Assembly (NCBI GenBank): GCA_946538975.1
Contig: CAMNHF010000003.1
Span: 1 to 56,692 of the forward strand
Direction of reading: 5' to 3'
Length of the DNA stretch: 56,692 bases
Source of the DNA: an uncultured Clostridia bacterium
GTDB taxonomy: Bacteria > Bacillota > Clostridia > Christensenellales > Aristaeellaceae
The notes under the pieces were generated by a model that had not been told where the DNA came from, searched no databases, and saw only the letters and a list, made by a program, of their open reading frames with translations. Shown here piece after piece: positions 41,658-52,483 of the stretch. How positions within the stretch are numbered: position 1 is the stretch's first letter; every line of letters starts with the position of its first letter. A program made the position numbers and the translations under genes.

Positions 41658-42865
41658 GCTATTTTCACGATCTCACCACCACCTTCCTGCCGCGCTGCCG
41701 CCGCTTCCAGAGGAGGGACAGCGCCGCCTGGCTGACCCATCAGCTGGAGCTGCTCGGCGTGCAGGCGCGGGAGGAGCGCTGCGGGTTCCGGGGCCGGCAC
41801 AGACACATTGTGACCGGGCGGGAGGGGACGGTGCGGATCACCTTTGTCACCCATTATGACACCGGCGGCTTCGTGCTCTATCCCACGATGCGCTACCCGG
41901 ACAATCCCTTCATGCGCTTTGTGCACGGGGCGATCCTGACCGCGCTGTACCTGCTGCTGGCGACGCTGGCGATGGTGGCGGTGCTGCAGCTCCGCCCGGG
42001 CCTGCCGGTGCCGCTGATGCTCGACATCTTCTACGGCTCGATCCCCCTCCTCGTCTGGCTGCGGCGCAAGGCTGTCCCGGCGCGCCCCAGCATGAACGCC
42101 TCCTCCGGCTGCGCGGCCGTGCTGGAGGCCCTGGCCGCCATGACGCCCGAACAGCGGCAGCAGGTGCGCTGCGTCTTCTGCGACAACGGCGACTCCAGCC
42201 GCAATTCCCTGTACCGCTGGCATGTGAAGACGATGGGTTCGGCAACGAGGGCCTATCCCGGCCTCACCGTGCTGGTGGACTGGGTGGGCGACGGGGATGA
42301 GCTGGTTCTCATCGCGGGGAAGGCTGCCCGGCCGGAGCACAATCCCCTGGCCGCCCGCCTGCAGCAGTTGCTGGAGGAGGCTTCGCCCCACGGGCAGCGG
42401 ATGAAGGTGACCTGGGTGAAGCCCGGCCCCTGGAGTTCCGAGAACAACCTCGACACGTGCTTCCCGGAGCACGTCACGGTGATGGCCTGCCGCCGCTGGA
42501 AGCTGGTGGGCCGCGTGATCCCCTTCCTGCACACGCCGCTGGACCGCCGCGCCAGTGAGGCGCAGGTGGCCGCCGTCGGGCAGCAGCTGGCCCGCCTGGT
42601 GCCCGTCGGGCGGGAGCTGGGCCAGGGGGCTGTGGGCAGGCCGCTGCAGCGGGGATGGATTTCCGTGCAGCGCGCGGTGCGGCAGAAGGACGCCGGCGGT
42701 CAGGCGGCGCAGTTCACCGAGCCCGATCTGGATGCGGCAGCCCGGCAGAAGGAGGACGCGGCGCCTGCCGCCCCCCTCAGACAGAGCGAATTCCCCAGCC
42801 AGAAGGACGAGTTCGCCGTGACCCGCGTGCACACCCTGCCCGGCGATGACGAGAATCAGTACTGA
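41654..42865 (+). CDS. Degenerate M28-like membrane protein
   Basis: A 403-residue protein with two or three membrane spans (about 90-112 and 120-136) inserted into an M28 peptidase-like fold. Some zinc-site residues remain: His67/Asp69 in THYDTGG, Asp209 in VLVDWVGDG and His293 in IPFLHTPLDR. Others are lost: the usual DNASG is MNASSG (Met147 for Asp), and the catalytic Glu-Glu position reads CDNGDS. So it is probably not an active M28 peptidase. The tail (about 330-403) is polar and low complexity. GTG start overlapping the trmO stop. The M28 relationship is my reading of motifs. Confidence 0.65.
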   Translation: MSYFHDLTTTFLPRCRRFQRRDSAAWLTHQLELLGVQAREERCGFRGRHRHIVTGREGTVRITFVTHYDTGGFVLYPTMRYPDNPFMRFVHGAILTALYLLLATLAMVAVLQLRPGLPVPLMLDIFYGSIPLLVWLRRKAVPARPSMNASSGCAAVLEALAAMTPEQRQQVRCVFCDNGDSSRNSLYRWHVKTMGSATRAYPGLTVLVDWVGDGDELVLIAGKAARPEHNPLAARLQQLLEEASPHGQRMKVTWVKPGPWSSENNLDTCFPEHVTVMACRRWKLVGRVIPFLHTPLDRRASEAQVAAVGQQLARLVPVGRELGQGAVGRPLQRGWISVQRAVRQKDAGGQAAQFTEPDLDAAARQKEDAAPAAPLRQSEFPSQKDEFAVTRVHTLPGDDENQY

Positions 42866-42890
42866 GGCGGTCAAAGTCCCGGAAAAGCGA

Positions 42891-42919
42891 TTGCGGGACG
42901 CGCCCGGATTTGCTATAAT
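42891..42919 (+). promoter_or_regulatory. Promoter of the three-gene unknown operon
   Basis: TTGCGG (42891-42896), 17-bp spacer, perfect TATAAT (42914-42919). Confidence 0.75.
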
Positions 42920-42955
42920 GTCTGCGGATGGCAGAATTGAGGCCTGGAGGTGTCG

Positions 42956-43495
42956 ATGATGATGCGCGGCCCGGAGATCCGCTGTGTGTTCACCTATTCC
43001 TATCGCGCGGCGGCGCCGCAGAACCCCGACGAGGGCGGCTTTTCGCTCAACCTGTTTGACAGCGACGTGCTGGATTTCTCCGTCTACAGCACCGCCGGCG
43101 AGCAGCTTGTGCGGCATCGCTTCCAGGTACAGCAGAACACGGCGGGCACCGTGCTGCGGATCATCGAATGGTCGCGCTGGTGGCTGGACCGGATGCCCAA
43201 GCACATGAGCGAGGGGGAGACCGCCGCGCAGAGCCACATGGTGATGGGCTTTGCGGGCACGAGCATGTTCTGCCTGGACGATCTGGAAACCATCCTGCGG
43301 GCGCCTTTCGGCTCCCAGCGCGGGCACTTCAGCCGCCAGCTGCTGGGCCTGCTGGAGGATCTGGCGGCGGTGCTGGCCTCGCAGGGCATCACCTTCACGC
43401 CGGACAGCTTCAGCTGGGATGGGCAGCGCGTGCGGCCCATCTCGACCGAGCAGGCCCGGAGCCGCGGGCAGACCGGCCGCAATCAGGCCATCTGA
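42956..43495 (+). CDS. Uncharacterised protein (179 residues)
   Basis: A soluble protein that matches no family I know. It has a beta-rich first half (IRCVFTYSYRAA, SLNLFDSDVLDFSVYSTAG) and a helical, Trp-rich centre (VLRIIEWSRWWLDRMPK), then an amphipathic helix pair and a basic disordered tail. No signal peptide or membrane span. GGAGG lies five bases before the ATG at 42956; ATG codons at 42959 and 42962 are equally possible. It is the first of three genes apparently cotranscribed, the next two being membrane proteins. Confidence 0.75.
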   Translation: MMMRGPEIRCVFTYSYRAAAPQNPDEGGFSLNLFDSDVLDFSVYSTAGEQLVRHRFQVQQNTAGTVLRIIEWSRWWLDRMPKHMSEGETAAQSHMVMGFAGTSMFCLDDLETILRAPFGSQRGHFSRQLLGLLEDLAAVLASQGITFTPDSFSWDGQRVRPISTEQARSRGQTGRNQAI

Positions 43496-43507
43496 GGGGG
43501 ATGAGGG

Positions 43508-44056
43508 ATGAAATACCTTCGCCGCTTCCTCGGCTTTGTGTTTTCGCATCTGCTGGTGCTGGTGCTGGTGCTCTCGCTGATGACGGTCGCCTTCTACTAC
43601 GCGATGAACCTGACCAACATCCAGGTGGTGGTCAAGGACGGGATGGCGCGGCGGGCGCAGGTCATCATGATGGAGGAGGACACCGCGGAGCTGAACAAGT
43701 ACTTCCAGCGGACCTTCCTGGAGCATGACACGGCGCTGATCGCCGCGCTGCAGGGGGCTTCGCCGTACCGGGATTACAACGTGCGGGGCATCGACCACCG
43801 CATCGACATGGGCTTTTTCTGGCTGTGGCCCTGGGATGACACGGCCCGCCTGGAGATTGTGGAGCGCATTCCCTCCATCGACGGCCGCGCCAAGGCAGCC
43901 AAGGCGGATCAGCTGGTGGCGGAGGGCGGGGCGTCGGCCCTGTATCCGCCGCAGTGGCAGAGCTGCCGCTACCGGGCGGTGCTGGTGCGGGAGAACGGCC
44001 AATGGCGCATCCGCAGCCTGTCACTGATGGAAGAACTGGAGGACAACGGACGATGA
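43508..44056 (+). CDS. Uncharacterised signal-anchor protein (182 residues)
   Basis: A protein with a basic start and one membrane span at about residues 8-34, the rest outside. The layout (MNLTNIQVVVKDGMARRAQVI followed by a helical region and an NTF2-like beta end, YRAVLVRENGQWRIRSLSL) resembles the small anchored DUF6715-type proteins of Clostridia, though I am not certain. Sits 12 bp after the 179-residue gene; its stop overlaps the next start (ATGA). Confidence 0.75.
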   Translation: MKYLRRFLGFVFSHLLVLVLVLSLMTVAFYYAMNLTNIQVVVKDGMARRAQVIMMEEDTAELNKYFQRTFLEHDTALIAALQGASPYRDYNVRGIDHRIDMGFFWLWPWDDTARLEIVERIPSIDGRAKAAKADQLVAEGGASALYPPQWQSCRYRAVLVRENGQWRIRSLSLMEELEDNGR

Positions 44057-44634
44057 GAGCGGTTCAGACCCTGCCCGAGGGTTACGAGGCGGGGGAGCGG
44101 GTGGATCTGCAGCATGACAAGGCCACGGCAGTCCGGGTGAATGTGCTGAGCTTTCTCCTGGCGGTGCCGCCGGCCCTGCTGATGTTCCTCCTCCGGCCGG
44201 AGGGGTCAGCCTTCTGGGAAGGGGAGAACGGCAGCCGGCTGCTGAAGCTGGCGGTGATGCTGCTGGGCTATGTGGTCTACATCGTGTTGCACGAGCTGAC
44301 CCACGCGGCGGTCATGAAGCTGACGGGCGGCGGCAAGGTGCGCTTCGGCTTCACCGGCATGTACGCCTACGCGGGCAGCGAGGGCGACTGGTTCGACCGG
44401 AGCGCCTATGTCTGCATTGCGCTGGCGCCGCTGGTGGTGTGGGGCGTGATCTTCGCGGTGATGCAGGCGGTGATCAGCCCCGATTGGTACTGGATCGTTG
44501 GCCTGTGGCAGCTGGGCAATATCTCCGGCGCGGCCGGCGACATCTACGTGACCGTCAAAACCCTGCGCTCCCCGGCGGACGTCCTCGTGCGGGACACCGG
44601 CTTGGAGATGGGCTACTGGCAGCGGAAGGCCTGA
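44053..44634 (+). CDS. DUF3267-type membrane metalloprotease-like protein
   Basis: A 193-residue protein with about four membrane spans. The HELTHAAVMKLTGG block is an HExxH zinc motif inside or next to a span, as in DUF3267 and related intramembrane (site-2-like) proteases; NISGAAGDIYV near the C-terminus is the second family motif and supplies a possible third ligand (Asp). Proteolytic activity has not been shown for most members. The ATG at 44053 overlaps the upstream stop, so the three genes are translationally linked. Confidence 0.8.
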   Translation: MRAVQTLPEGYEAGERVDLQHDKATAVRVNVLSFLLAVPPALLMFLLRPEGSAFWEGENGSRLLKLAVMLLGYVVYIVLHELTHAAVMKLTGGGKVRFGFTGMYAYAGSEGDWFDRSAYVCIALAPLVVWGVIFAVMQAVISPDWYWIVGLWQLGNISGAAGDIYVTVKTLRSPADVLVRDTGLEMGYWQRKA

Positions 44635-44657
44635 GCCGCCCACGTGCATGGGAGAAT

Positions 44658-44686
44658 TTGACAAAACCGGAAAACTGTGCTATATG
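44658..44686 (+). promoter_or_regulatory. Promoter of the amino-acid-binding protein gene
   Basis: Perfect TTGACA (44658-44663), 17-bp spacer, TATATG (44681-44686), 50 bases before the ATG. Confidence 0.65.
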
Positions 44687-44736
44687 AAAACTGCCCGGCC
44701 CGGAGAACAAAAAGAGGCCGGAGAAAGAGGACGCGC

Positions 44737-45540
44737 ATGAAGAACAAGCTGTTGTGCAAACTGACCGCCGCCGTGCTGCTGCTGACCCTGCTCACCGGCG
44801 CCGCCGTGGCCCATGCCGATGCGCTGGAGGAGATCCGCGCGCGCGGGTATATCGTCATCGCCACCGAGGGCGACTGGGCGCCCTGGACCTACCATAACGA
44901 GGAGAACAAGCTGGTCGGCCTGGACGTGGAAATCGGTCTGGCCATCGCGGAATACATCGGCGTGGAAGCCCGCTTTGAGGAGACCCAGTGGGACGCCATC
45001 CTCTCCGGCGTGGATTCCGGCCGCTTCGACATCGCCTGCAACGGCGTCGGCTACACCGCGGAGCGGGCGGAGAAGTACAATTTCTCCACGCCCTATGTGT
45101 ACACCCACATGGTGCTGGTCGTCCGCAGCGACAACGACAGCATCCACAGCTTTGAGGATCTGGCCGGCAGGAAGACCGCCAACACCGCCTCCAGCACCTA
45201 TGCCGTCATCGCGCGGGAATACGGCGCGGAGGTGGTCGGCGTGGACGCGCTGGCGGACACCCTGCAGTTGGTGATGCAGGGCCGCGTGGACGCCACAATC
45301 AACTCCCAGGTGACCATCAACGACTATATGATGGTGCATCCCGAATCGCCGCTGAAGATCGTCGCGGAGTCCGAGGGCGAGCCCGTGGTCATCCCGGTGC
45401 GCAAGAGCGAGGAGACCGACAGCCTGCTGGCCGTCATCAACGAGGCGCTGGACGCGATGCGGGCGGACGGCCGGCTGAGCGCGATCTCCCAGAAGTACTT
45501 CAACGGCCTTGACCTGACTGCCGGCCCAGACGCCGAATAA
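44737..45540 (+). CDS. Amino-acid ABC transporter substrate-binding protein (family 3), orphan
   Basis: A 267-residue secreted binding protein. The signal peptide ends at AHA near residue 26, with no lipobox. The mature part is a family-3 binding domain: GYIVIATEGDWAPWTYHNEENKLVGLDVEIG at the start (ligand carboxylate site region), then DIACNGVGYTAERAEKYNFSTPY and SFEDLAGRKTANTASSTYAV. Ligand likely a polar amino acid. It is flanked by its own promoter and terminator, with no permease or ATPase gene near, so it must share or remotely pair with a transporter. Confidence 0.92.
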   Translation: MKNKLLCKLTAAVLLLTLLTGAAVAHADALEEIRARGYIVIATEGDWAPWTYHNEENKLVGLDVEIGLAIAEYIGVEARFEETQWDAILSGVDSGRFDIACNGVGYTAERAEKYNFSTPYVYTHMVLVVRSDNDSIHSFEDLAGRKTANTASSTYAVIAREYGAEVVGVDALADTLQLVMQGRVDATINSQVTINDYMMVHPESPLKIVAESEGEPVVIPVRKSEETDSLLAVINEALDAMRADGRLSAISQKYFNGLDLTAGPDAE

Positions 45541-45556
45541 GCCAGCGATATCCACT

Positions 45557-45580
45557 GCGGAGCGGACGCTCCGCTTTTTT
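45557..45580 (+). terminator. Terminator of the amino-acid-binding protein gene
   Basis: GCGGAGC-GGAC-GCTCCGC then six T; a perfect 7-bp stem 16 bases after the stop codon. Confidence 0.92.
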
Positions 45581-45591
45581 CTGTGCATGAC

Positions 45592-45621
45592 AAAAGGGGC
45601 GGAAGCCGCAGCCTCCGCCCC
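45592..45621 (-). terminator. Terminator of the GH3 transcript
   Basis: Minus-strand GGGGCGGA (45621-45614) pairs with TCCGCCCC (45603-45596), followed by TTTT. It lies downstream of the hairpin repeat that follows the GH3 stop. Confidence 0.75.
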
Positions 45622-45720
45622 CGGGGATGCGATTGGATGCTTGTTTGCCGTTCCAGCTCAGCACGCAGGGCAATATGCGAATGAGCGTGTCCGGCTGCGC
45701 TTTCATCGCGAAAAAATCCC

Positions 45721-45810
45721 CCTTCCCCAAAGAACGGCCTTTTCGGAAAGATGGGGGCCTGGGGGAAGGAAAGCTCTTTTCCTCCGGGAAAAGGGTTTCC
45801 TTCCCCCAGG
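45721..45810 (-). repeat. 90-bp hairpin repeat, copy 2 (3-prime side of the GH3 gene)
   Basis: Aligns without gaps to 37741-37830 (offset 7980). Stem arms 45759-45782 and 45787-45809; compensating and tolerated changes in the arms keep most of the stem. It begins 14 bases after the GH3 stop codon, the same placement as copy 1. Confidence 0.85.
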
Positions 45811-45823
45811 CACTGAGCAACAA

Positions 45824-48220
45824 TTATTTGTCCATCTTCAGCTTCGGCCGGTGGAAGAAGTGGTGGATCAGCTTGCCGGCGCCCTTGAAGAAGTGGCCGT
45901 TGGCGATCTCGGCGATGTCCTCCGCCATCTTCATGGAGACCATGCCGTTCATCATCTTCGCCATGCCGCGGAAGGGGATGTTGTAGATGAAGAGCAGGTT
46001 CAGGTCGGGCTTGCCGTTGGCCAGGGCCTTGTCGATTTTCCCCGCGAGGATCTTGGCGGCCTTGCGGGCGAGGGGGCTGCGGGCATAGCTCATCTGCGCC
46101 ACGCAGTCGTTGAGCCCCAGCGGGCGGTTCCGGTTCCATTTATGCTGCGGGATGTCGAAGCCCAGCAGCGCGCGGAACTCGCTGTCCGGCACATTGTCCA
46201 GCGTGCACTTCTGCCAGGAGTAGACCGGCTGGTTGACATAGGGATTCGGCGCGTCGGTGCCGGCGACCTGCACGGTGCCCTTCAGCTTCAGATCCTCGCA
46301 GGAGGCGCCGATCTGCACGGTATAGGTGCCGCCCTCAATCTCGAACTTGTTCGTCTTCACGTTGAAGTAGCGGAAGGTGTACTCGTCGAAGGGGATCTCG
46401 ACGCGCTTCGTCTCGCCAGGCTGCAGGCTTACGCGGGCGAAGCCCTTCAGCTCGCGGTTCGCCCGGAACACCTTCGCGCCGGGCAGGGAGATGTACAGCT
46501 GCGCAATCTCGTCGCCGGCCACCGGGCCGATGTTGGTCAGGTCGAAGGTGACGCCCTTGTCGGTGACGGTCAGGTTCTCATACTTGAAGCGGGTGTAGCT
46601 CAGACCGTAGCCGAAGGGGAAGCGCACCGCCTTGCCCGCGGTGGTGAAGTAGCGGTAGCCGACATAGATGCCCTCGCGGTACTCGCTGGTGTACTCGTCG
46701 CCGGGATAATAGCGGCTGACCGGGTTGTCCTCGTACTTGACCGGCAGGGTCTCGGACAGCTTGCCGCCAGGGTTGACCTGACCGGACAGCACGCGCAGCA
46801 TGGCGTCCGCCGCCGCCTCGCCGCCCAGGCCGCCCCACACCAGGGCCTGCACCTGGTCGATCCAGGGCATTTCCACGCCGCTGCCGCAGGAGAGCACCGC
46901 CGCGACAGGCTTGTTCAGGGCGGCCAGCTTCTCCATCAGGGCGATCTGGTTGTTCGGCAGGCGCATGTGGGTGCGGTCCAGACCCTCGGTCTCAAAGCCT
47001 TCCGGCAGGCCGATGTACAGCAGGATGATGTCCGCCTTCTTGGCCAGAGCCACGGCCTCCGTGGTCAGCTCGGCGTTGGGCTGGTCCAGCCGCTCGAAGC
47101 CGCGGGCAAAGCCGATATAGCCGGGGAAGTATTTCTTTACCAGATCCAGCGTCTTGTCCACGTGCGCGGCGTTCACCATGGAGCTGCCGGCGCCTTGGTA
47201 GCGGGCCTGGGCGGCAAAGTCGCCGATGATCGCGACCTTCGCGTCGGCCGCCAGGGGCAGCAGGCCGCCGTCGTTCTTCAGCAGCACCGCGCAGCGCTCC
47301 GCCGCCTCGCGCACGCGGGCGTGCTGGGCTTCGGAATCCACCGGCACGGGCTCGCACTGGTGGGTGAGGATCAGGTCGATCAGCTGGTCGACGCGCTCAT
47401 CCACGATGGCCTCGTCGATGCGGCCCTCCTGCACGGCCTTCACCAGCTGGCAGGGGCTGTCGTCGCCGGCGGCGGGCATCTCCAGGCAGCAGCCGGCGCG
47501 CACGCCCTCGACGAAATCATTGCCGCCGCCCCAGTCCGACACGACCATGCCGTGCCAGCCCCACTCGCCGCGCAGGATGTCGCCCAGCAGATGGGGATGC
47601 TCGTTGGCGTAGGTGCCGTTGACGCGGTTGTAGGAGGTCATCACGGAGCGGGGCTGGCCCTCCCGGATGACGATTTCGAAGTTCGTCAGGTAGATCTCCC
47701 GCAGGGTGCGCTCGTCCAGCACGCTGTCGGAGGCCATGCGGTGCAGCTCCTGGCTGTTGACGGCGAAGTGCTTCGCGCAGGCGGAGACGCCGTTGCTCTG
47801 CACGCCGCGCACGAAGGCCGCCGCCAGCTTGCCGGCCAGATAGGGATCCTCCGAATAGTATTCAAAGCTGCGGCCGCACAGCGTGGAGCGCTTTGTGTTC
47901 AGGCCCGGGCCCAGCAGCACGTGCACGCCCTGCGCGCGGGCATCGGCGCCGGCCGCCGCGCCCATGGCCTGCGCCACGGCCGGATCCCAGCTGTTGGCCA
48001 GGGTGGAAGCCGAGGGAATGCAGGTGGCCGGGGTGGAGGCGTTCAGGCCGAGGTGGTCGCCCTCGCCGGCCTGACGGCGCAGCCCGCTGGGACCGTCGGA
48101 CATGGTCAGCGCGGGAATGCCCAGGCGCTCCACGGAGTGGGAATGCCACTCGTCCCGGCCGGACAGCATGGCAGCCTTTTCGGCGAGAGTCATTTTCTGA
48201 ATCAGATCTGCGTGCTTCAT
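45824..48220 (-). CDS. GH3 beta-glycosidase with fibronectin-III-like domain
   Basis: A 798-residue cytoplasmic glycoside hydrolase family 3 enzyme. The barrel has MSDGPSGLRRQ, the VSACAKHFAVNSQE substrate-site block and the nucleophile Asp near residue 227 in VVSDWGGGND. The second domain holds the KVAIIGDFA start; an Fn3-like domain follows (FPFGYGLSYTRFKYENL, PGETKRVEIPFD). The last 100 or so residues are a helical tail seen in clostridial GH3 enzymes. Probably a beta-glucosidase or related exo-enzyme; exact sugar uncertain. AAAGGAG precedes the ATG. It is monocistronic. Confidence 0.93.
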   Translation of the reverse strand: MKHADLIQKMTLAEKAAMLSGRDEWHSHSVERLGIPALTMSDGPSGLRRQAGEGDHLGLNASTPATCIPSASTLANSWDPAVAQAMGAAAGADARAQGVHVLLGPGLNTKRSTLCGRSFEYYSEDPYLAGKLAAAFVRGVQSNGVSACAKHFAVNSQELHRMASDSVLDERTLREIYLTNFEIVIREGQPRSVMTSYNRVNGTYANEHPHLLGDILRGEWGWHGMVVSDWGGGNDFVEGVRAGCCLEMPAAGDDSPCQLVKAVQEGRIDEAIVDERVDQLIDLILTHQCEPVPVDSEAQHARVREAAERCAVLLKNDGGLLPLAADAKVAIIGDFAAQARYQGAGSSMVNAAHVDKTLDLVKKYFPGYIGFARGFERLDQPNAELTTEAVALAKKADIILLYIGLPEGFETEGLDRTHMRLPNNQIALMEKLAALNKPVAAVLSCGSGVEMPWIDQVQALVWGGLGGEAAADAMLRVLSGQVNPGGKLSETLPVKYEDNPVSRYYPGDEYTSEYREGIYVGYRYFTTAGKAVRFPFGYGLSYTRFKYENLTVTDKGVTFDLTNIGPVAGDEIAQLYISLPGAKVFRANRELKGFARVSLQPGETKRVEIPFDEYTFRYFNVKTNKFEIEGGTYTVQIGASCEDLKLKGTVQVAGTDAPNPYVNQPVYSWQKCTLDNVPDSEFRALLGFDIPQHKWNRNRPLGLNDCVAQMSYARSPLARKAAKILAGKIDKALANGKPDLNLLFIYNIPFRGMAKMMNGMVSMKMAEDIAEIANGHFFKGAGKLIHHFFHRPKLKMDK

Positions 48221-48262
48221 CCTGTTCTCCTTTGCTTTCCGCGTGGGGGATAGTTTCGCTTT

Positions 48263-48268
48263 ATTATA
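48263..48268 (-). promoter_or_regulatory. -10 box of the GH3 gene
   Basis: Minus-strand TATAAT 42 bases upstream of the ATG, in an unusually A/T-rich patch; no clear -35 at 17 bp. Confidence 0.5.
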
Positions 48269-48320
48269 CTATACCATATTTTTGCTTTTGCGGTAGTGCT
48301 TTTTGGCGGCTTTTCAAAGA

Positions 48321-48345
48321 AAAATTTCAATCAAAAATTTCAATC
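48321..48345. repeat. Tandem 12-mer in the GH3-nifJ gap
   Basis: AAAATTTCAATC occurs at 48321-48332 and 48334-48345, 13 bp apart, just upstream of the GH3 promoter. The rest of the 309-bp gap (48221-48529) holds only that promoter and the nifJ terminator; I see no gene in it. Confidence 0.6.
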
Positions 48346-48454
48346 AATCTGCGAATCTGTTTCAGCTGGCGCGCTTCGACGTGGGAAGCTCAATCCGGGA
48401 TCCGCCCGGCAGCTTTTCGCGCAAGCCGCACGCCTCTCTCACGGACGCCCAAAG

Positions 48455-48487
48455 AGAAAAGCCCCTCCTCCGCAGGGGAGGAGAGGC
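48455..48487 (-). terminator. Terminator after nifJ
   Basis: Minus-strand GCCTCTCCTCC (48487-48477) pairs with GGAGGAGGGGC (48471-48461), one mismatch, followed by TTTTCTC. It lies 43 bases after the nifJ stop. Confidence 0.8.
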
Positions 48488-48529
48488 AGGGATTCGGTTT
48501 CAGACTGCCCGGGATTACGCTGATTGTGC

Positions 48530-52117
<3,588 letters not shown>

Positions 52118-52176
52118 TCAGCGTAAAGCAACACAAAACAGGCCGGAGCCGGTCCGTGCGCTCCTCTGCTCGATTT

Positions 52177-52205
52177 ATTATAATTCCGCAAAAGTGCAAA
52201 GTCAA
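52177..52205 (-). promoter_or_regulatory. Promoter of nifJ
   Basis: Minus-strand TTGACT (52205-52200), 17-bp spacer, perfect TATAAT (52182-52177). Confidence 0.85.
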
Positions 52206-52249
52206 TGGCAAATCGGGGCAATTCGGCGGATTCGGGAAAATAAGCGGTC

Positions 52250-52269
52250 AGGTTAGAAAATTCTAACCT
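52250..52269. promoter_or_regulatory. Perfect 20-bp palindrome upstream of nifJ (probable operator)
   Basis: AGGTTAGAA-AA-TTCTAACCT: 9-bp arms, no mismatch. It lies 45 bp upstream of the nifJ -35 and about 215 bp upstream of the VanY-like gene. The remaining intergenic DNA (52070-52483) holds the nifJ promoter, an AT-rich patch at 52305-52350 that may contain the plus-strand promoter (TATATT near 52343), and no convincing gene. Confidence 0.55.
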
Positions 52270-52483
52270 TCTGCGGGCCCTCGATCGACCCGTTTTCCCC
52301 GGAGAAATATGAACTTTTCGAAAATATTCTTCATTTATTTGTTATATTCATGCAGGAATTGGGCCTCTGGCGGAGAATGATACAAGTTGATGAAGTGGAC
52401 AGAAGTGTCTGACCGCTTCCCGATGGAGGAATGAGACGCGCCTGCCGGGCTCGGCGGACGCGGCGAAAGGCAGGATCGATCAA

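Noticed and set aside
37741..45810. The hairpin repeats as a CRISPR array
   Set aside because: Only two copies 8 kb apart, palindromic, with no spacer series and no cas genes.
45587..48253. An 888-codon plus-strand frame opposite the GH3 gene
   Set aside because: It includes the terminator, the hairpin repeat and antisense of a clear GH3 enzyme; no motif or RBS.
52270..52483. A riboswitch or T-box in the long gap before the VanY-like gene
   Set aside because: No conserved riboswitch core, T-box sequence or terminator-antiterminator pair could be made out; only a small CCTGCC/GGCAGG stem and an AT-rich patch.
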